From positions 1 through 64,000 of the forward strand of contig NZ_JANFYZ010000015.1 of assembly GCF_024460775.1 (NCBI RefSeq): a stretch of 64,000 nt of DNA, written 5' to 3'. Each line of letters starts with the position of its first letter. The stretch's first letter is position 1. The notes beneath the pieces were generated by a model, which saw only the letters and a list, made by a program, of their open reading frames with translations, was not told where the DNA came from and searched no databases. This stretch comes from Desulfovibrio desulfuricans (GTDB taxonomy: Bacteria > Desulfobacterota > Desulfovibrionia > Desulfovibrionales > Desulfovibrionaceae). The translations under genes were made by a program, and so were the position numbers. Below, piece after piece: positions 60,180 to 64,000 of this stretch.

Positions 60180-60791
60180 ATGATCGCCTATCTTGAAGGC
60201 CGCCTGGCCGAAATATGGGGCAATGCCTGCCTGATCGTTACCGAAGGGGGCGTGGGGTACGAAGTGGCCCTGCCCGCCCACACGCTTGCCAGTCTGCCCG
60301 GCAGGGGGGAACCCCTGGCGCTGTACACCAGCCTTGCCGTGCGTGAAGACGCGCTGGAACTCTTTGGTTTTGCCACCTTTGAAGAGCGCCAGACCTTTGA
60401 AGTGCTGGTTTCCATCTCCAAGGTGGGCGCGCGCACTGCCCTTGGCATCCTTTCCATCTTCCGGCCCGACGACCTGCGCCGGGTTGTGTTTGAGGATGAT
60501 GTGCTGGCTCTTACCCGCGTTTCGGGCATCGGCAAAAAAACCGCCGAGCATGTTTTTCTTGAGCTGAAATACAAGCTCAAGGTCGAGGACGCCCCGCAGG
60601 CGGCGGCGCTGACCACCGGGGTGCGCCCCGGCTCTGTATTCCGCGATGTGCTGGACGGCTTGGGCAATCTTGGCTACGAGCCGGACGAATGCGCGCCCCT
60701 GGTCAAAAAACTGCTGCACGAAGAGCCTGATCTGGATGTGACAGGCGCTCTGCGCGCCACCCTCAAGGCTCTTGCCAAGGGGAAGGTCTGA
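60180..60791 (+). CDS. ruvA: Holliday junction DNA helicase subunit RuvA
   Basis: A 203-residue RuvA that binds four-way junctions and loads Ruv[20 protein letters not shown] begins the OB-fold domain; two helix-hairpin-helix motifs follow ([15 protein letters not shown] and [15 protein letters not shown]), and the C-terminal domain III (about 150-203) contacts RuvB. AAGGAATCC precedes ATG 60180. Its stop shares one base with the ruvB start (TGATG). RuvC is not in the window. Confidence 0.96.
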   Translation: MIAYLEGRLAEIWGNACLIVTEGGVGYEVALPAHTLASLPGRGEPLALYTSLAVREDALELFGFATFEERQTFEVLVSISKVGARTALGILSIFRPDDLRRVVFEDDVLALTRVSGIGKKTAEHVFLELKYKLKVEDAPQAAALTTGVRPGSVFRDVLDGLGNLGYEPDECAPLVKKLLHEEPDLDVTGALRATLKALAKGKV

Positions 60792-61783
60792 TGACCGATC
60801 TTGCGAACCCGTGCGTTGCGGAGTGCACCACAGGCATTGACGAAAGTGTACGCCCGCACAGCCTTGACGACTTTATCGGGCAAGATGAACTGCGCGCCAA
60901 TCTGCGCGTGTATCTGGGGGCTGCGCGCGAGCGCGGCAAAGCGCTGGACCACACGCTTTTTTACGGCAATCCTGGGCTTGGCAAAACCACGCTGGCGCAG
61001 ATCATGGCCTCCGAGCTGGGGGTCAATCTTATCTGCACCTCCGGGCCGGTGCTTGAGCGCAGCGGGGATCTTGCCGCCATCCTCACCAATCTGAACAGGC
61101 ACGACATCCTTTTTGTGGATGAAATCCACCGCATGCCCATTGCCGTGGAAGAAGTGCTGTATCCTGCCATGGAAGATTTCAAGCTCGATCTGGTCATCGG
61201 GCAGGGGCCTGCGGCGCGCACGGTCAAGATTGACCTTGAGCCCTTTACTCTTGTGGGGGCAACTACGCGCATGGGCTTGATTTCTTCGCCCCTGCGTGAC
61301 CGGTTCGGCATTGTGGCGCGGCTGGAATATTACAGCCCGGACGACCTTGCCCGCGTGGTGCAGCGCACGGCGCGCATCCTGGGCGTGGAGGTCTCCACTG
61401 ACGGGGCGGCGGAAATTGGCCGCCGTTCACGCGGCACGCCCCGCATTGCCAACCGCCTGTTGCGCCGGGTACGCGACTTTGCCCTGGTGCACGGTGACGG
61501 CCTGGTGACTGGCGAGCAGGCTTCGGCGGCGCTCAAGCGCATGGACGTGGACGAGCTGGGGCTGGATCAGATGGACCGCAAACTGCTGGAGGTGCTCATC
61601 AAGCACTATGACGGCGGCCCGGTGGGCATCAAAACTCTGGCAGTGGCCTGCTCGGAAGAAGTGCGAACTATTGAAGATATTTACGAGCCATATCTTATCC
61701 AGTGCGGCTTTTTAAAGCGCACCCCGCGTGGGCGCATGGCAACAGCTTTGGCTTACAGGCACTTGAAAATGCTGCTTTCTTAG
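60791..61783 (+). CDS. ruvB: Holliday junction DNA helicase RuvB
   Basis: A 330-residue AAA+ motor. [18 protein letters not shown] opens the protein; Walker A is [11 protein letters not shown], Walker B FVDEIHRM, sensor GATTRMG, and arginine finger and sensor 2 lie in [18 protein letters not shown]. The C-terminal winged helix ([13 protein letters not shown]) binds DNA. Its ATG shares one base with the ruvA stop, giving a coupled operon, as in most bacteria. Confidence 0.97.
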   Translation: MTDLANPCVAECTTGIDESVRPHSLDDFIGQDELRANLRVYLGAARERGKALDHTLFYGNPGLGKTTLAQIMASELGVNLICTSGPVLERSGDLAAILTNLNRHDILFVDEIHRMPIAVEEVLYPAMEDFKLDLVIGQGPAARTVKIDLEPFTLVGATTRMGLISSPLRDRFGIVARLEYYSPDDLARVVQRTARILGVEVSTDGAAEIGRRSRGTPRIANRLLRRVRDFALVHGDGLVTGEQASAALKRMDVDELGLDQMDRKLLEVLIKHYDGGPVGIKTLAVACSEEVRTIEDIYEPYLIQCGFLKRTPRGRMATALAYRHLKMLLS

Positions 61784-61841
61784 GTGTATGATCTGCCCGG
61801 CCAGTTTTTTACACCGTACTGAATGAAAAGGCGGAGAAAGC

Positions 61842-62219
61842 ATGCGGTTGCAAGTAATTGAAGGAAAATTCAGCGTCTGCAAGGTGGAAAACCTGCGCGC
61901 CGTCAATTTTCATGTGCCGTGGCTGTTTGTGGGCAAAACTGATGCGGAAATTTCGGTGGTCTGCCTGACTGCGGATGTTCCCCACGCCACCCTGGCAAGG
62001 GAGGACGGCTGGCGCGCACTGCGCGTAGCGGGGCAGATGGATTTTGGCCTTACTGGTGTTATGGCGGGTTTGTCCACTGTGCTGGCGCAGGCGGGCATCA
62101 GCATTTTTGCCGTGTCCACCTTTGATACGGATTATATATTGATGAAGGCTGAAAAGCTTGCCCCGGCCATTGAGGCGTTGGAGGCGGGCGGCCACACCGT
62201 GGAACGCGCTGCCTTGTAA
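61842..62219 (+). CDS. ACT-domain protein (ACT_7/CASTOR-like)
   Basis: A 125-residue cytosolic protein. WRALRVAGQMDFGLTGVMAGLSTVLAQAGISIFAVSTFDTDYILM matches the ACT_7 type (residues about 60-105) found in amino-acid-binding regulatory proteins. A first, weaker ACT-like half occupies about 5-55. It is 58 bases after ruvB on the same strand. Likely senses an amino acid; the partner is unknown. Confidence 0.8.
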   Translation: MRLQVIEGKFSVCKVENLRAVNFHVPWLFVGKTDAEISVVCLTADVPHATLAREDGWRALRVAGQMDFGLTGVMAGLSTVLAQAGISIFAVSTFDTDYILMKAEKLAPAIEALEAGGHTVERAAL

Positions 62220-62311
62220 AAGATCGGTCGGCGTACGCAGGATGCCGGATTCCGTTTTTGAGAAGATTTGCCGCTGGTGGCGCAGAGGCGCAGCGGGGGG
62301 CAGGACAGAAT

Positions 62312-62354
62312 AAAAAATCGGGGGAAGGGGCTTTGTGGCCCCTTCCCCCGATTT
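62312..62354 (-). terminator. Terminator of the P-type ATPase gene
   Basis: Stem AAATCGGGGGAAGGGGC (62315-62331) and its complement (62338-62354), 17 bp, six-base loop, followed on the minus strand by T6. It lies 5 bases after the ATPase stop. Confidence 0.9.
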
Positions 62355-62359
62355 GCTTG

Positions 62360-64000
62360 CTATACGTCGATCTTGCCAGCGCGAGCCGCGTTGAGCACGG
62401 CCATGAGGGCCACGCCCACATCGGCAAAGACGGCTTCCCACAGGCCGGAAAGGCCCACGATGCCCAGCGCCATGAACAATCCCTTGATGCCCAGCGCCAT
62501 AACAATGTTCTGCCACACAATTGTGCGCGTGCGGCGCGCAATGCGCAGCAGCTCTGGCAGGCGGGCGGGGTTGTCGTCCAGAATGACCACATCGGCGGTT
62601 TCAATGGCGGCTTCCGCGCCAAGACCGCCCATGGCCACGCCCACCCCTGCCGTTGCCAGCACCGGGGCATCGTTGATGCCGTCACCCACAAAGATGGTAT
62701 TCTTCACCGGGCCAAGGGCTTCAAGCGCTCCGGCCTTGTCTTCGGGCAGCAGGTCTGCGCGCAGGGTGTCCAGCTTCAGGCGCTGGGCCACGGGGCGGGC
62801 CTGTTCTTCCCTGTCGCCCGTGAGCATGGCGATATTCTGGATGCCCAGGCGGCGCAGTTCCTGAATGGCTTCGGGCGACTGCGGCTTGATGCGGTCTGCC
62901 ACCACCAGCGCACCCAGCAGCTTGCCGCCCTTGGCGACCTGCACCACGCTGCCGGGCATGGCAACTTCCATGGGGGCAATGCCACGGCTTGTGAGCAGGG
63001 CGGCGTTGCCCGCCAGAAGTTCATCGCCGCCAGCAGCGGCAGCCACGCCCATGCCGGGGATTTCTTCCATGCTGGTGAGCAGTGCATCATCAACCGTGAT
63101 GCCTTGCTGTTGCGCCGCGCGCATGACAGAGCGGGCAATGGGGTGGTTGGAGCGGCTCTCTGCCAGCGCTGCGGCGGTCAGCAGTTCATTGGGGGCAATA
63201 CCTTCGGCGGGCAGCACGGCGTTTACTTCAAATACGCCTTCGGTGAGGGTGCCGGTTTTGTCCAGCGCAGCTACGCGGATGTCGCGCAGGCTGTCGAGCA
63301 CCGCGCCGCCCTTGATGAGTATGCCCCGGCGCGAAGCAGCGCCAATACCGCCAAAGTAACCCAGCGGAATGGAAATAAGCAGGGCGCAGGGGCAGGAAAT
63401 GACCAGCAGCACCAGAGCGCGGTAAATCCACTGAGAGAAGGGGCCAAGCCCGAACAGAGGGGGCAGCACCGCCACCAGAAAAGCAATGCCCGTTACTGCG
63501 GGGGTGTACCAGCGGGCCATACGAGTGATGAAGCGCTCCGTCGGGGCCTTGCGGGCCACGGCGTTTTCCACCATTTCAAGAATACGGGCTATGGACGAAT
63601 CGGCAAAAGCCGTTGTCACTTCAACCCGCAGGGCCGCGTTAAGATTGATGGTGCCAGCAAGTACACGACTGCCGGGAGCTATGCGCTGGGGCACTGATTC
63701 GCCCGTGAGCGGGGATGTGTCCACCTGCGAATCGCCTTCAAGCACGGTGCCGTCCAACGGAATTTTTTCGCCGGGGCGCACAAGAATGTGACTGCCGGGG
63801 CCAAGGGCTTCGGGTTCCACATCGCGGGTAGCGCCGTTATCCAGCATTTCGTGGGCAATGCTGGGCCGTGCGGCCAGCAGGGCCTTGACCGAACGGCGCG
63901 AGCGCCCGGCGGCGCGCTCCTGCACAAATTCACCCACGCAGTAAAACAGCATGACGCCAACGGCTTCCGGCAACTGCCCGAGGGCTATGGCAGCGATTGT
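62360..64000 (-). CDS. Heavy-metal-translocating P-type ATPase (Zn/Cd/Pb type), partial
   Basis: The C-terminal 546 residues of a P1B ATPase; the frame is open through the right edge (GQLPEAVGVML continues upstream), so the N-terminus is missing. TGES, the metal-binding SCPCALLISIP in the membrane, phosphorylation site DKTGT, GDGINDAPVLA and AMGGLGAEAAIETADVVIL are all present. CPC with a downstream AASRRGILIKGG is typical of ZntA/CadA-like zinc/cadmium exporters, not copper ATPases (which would show CPC with other M7/M8 residues). Exports metal from cytoplasm. Confidence 0.92.
   Translation of the reverse strand, partial: TIAAIALGQLPEAVGVMLFYCVGEFVQERAAGRSRRSVKALLAARPSIAHEMLDNGATRDVEPEALGPGSHILVRPGEKIPLDGTVLEGDSQVDTSPLTGESVPQRIAPGSRVLAGTINLNAALRVEVTTAFADSSIARILEMVENAVARKAPTERFITRMARWYTPAVTGIAFLVAVLPPLFGLGPFSQWIYRALVLLVISCPCALLISIPLGYFGGIGAASRRGILIKGGAVLDSLRDIRVAALDKTGTLTEGVFEVNAVLPAEGIAPNELLTAAALAESRSNHPIARSVMRAAQQQGITVDDALLTSMEEIPGMGVAAAAGGDELLAGNAALLTSRGIAPMEVAMPGSVVQVAKGGKLLGALVVADRIKPQSPEAIQELRRLGIQNIAMLTGDREEQARPVAQRLKLDTLRADLLPEDKAGALEALGPVKNTIFVGDGINDAPVLATAGVGVAMGGLGAEAAIETADVVILDDNPARLPELLRIARRTRTIVWQNIVMALGIKGLFMALGIVGLSGLWEAVFADVGVALMAVLNAARAGKIDV

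Noticed and set aside
1-64000. tRNA, rRNA, riboswitch or CRISPR features
   Set aside because: No cloverleaf, conserved rRNA blocks, known riboswitch core or regularly spaced direct repeats were found by eye; a covariance-model scan would be the decisive test.

Overview
The window reads as chromosome of a Gram-negative anaerobe, most like a Desulfovibrio-type sulphate reducer (Desulfovibrionaceae). The basis is a Wolinella-type quinol:fumarate reductase, the futalosine menaquinone route, a CbiK-type cobaltochelatase, a two-subunit class I fumarase, relatives of APS reductase, and an LPS heptose gene. GC content is fairly high except in the first 3 kb and around 24.4-25.0 kb. No rRNA, tRNA, CRISPR array or intact transposase gene was seen.

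Region by region. 0.1-8.4 kb is a surface-polysaccharide locus: two GT2 and one GT10 glycosyltransferases, a nucleotide-sugar dehydrogenase, rfbB-rfbA-rfbC for dTDP-rhamnose, and convergent hldD. The missing fourth rhamnose gene, rfbD, lies 30 kb away at 37.2 kb. 8.7-18.1 kb is signalling: a 1346-residue hybrid histidine kinase with two periplasmic solute-binding domains, an lrgAB pair with a divergent LysR regulator, a Cache-PAS-GGDEF diguanylate cyclase and a CBS-ACT protein. 18.2-24.4 kb (minus strand) is one fumarate-respiration unit: dicarboxylate transporter, fumarase alpha and beta, then frdC-frdA-frdB. Upstream of it lies an AT-rich 717-bp region with three palindromes. 25-40 kb is mixed: a flavoprotein, a WcbI-like protein, queD with a previously easy-to-miss 55-residue membrane protein, DUF1848 and radical SAM proteins, a phosphoesterase, dnaE, an HD protein, a DUF3179 protein, rfbD, cbiK and a lipoprotein.

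40.3-44.8 kb (minus strand) is the most unusual locus: a DASS transporter, a short AprA-like flavoprotein, a short AprB-like two-cluster ferredoxin, a perfect 17-bp hairpin and a Crp/Fnr regulator. Redox and catalytic residues of APS reductase are largely kept, but the adenine-contact segment and the AprB C-terminal tail are not, and no sat or qmo gene is present. It may be a transport-coupled oxidoreductase for an anion other than APS. 45.1-49.2 kb carries mqnE-mqnC-mqnA with divergent mqnD, which makes the menaquinone that fumarate reductase uses.

49.2-49.6 kb holds a 312-bp element with inverted-repeat ends. The rest is housekeeping and hypothetical genes: a MATE exporter, a pseudo-receiver TPR protein, a bifunctional-nuclease-type protein with miaB, moaA, an O-methyltransferase divergent from a TetR regulator, ruvAB, an ACT protein, and a heavy-metal P-type ATPase that runs off the right edge.
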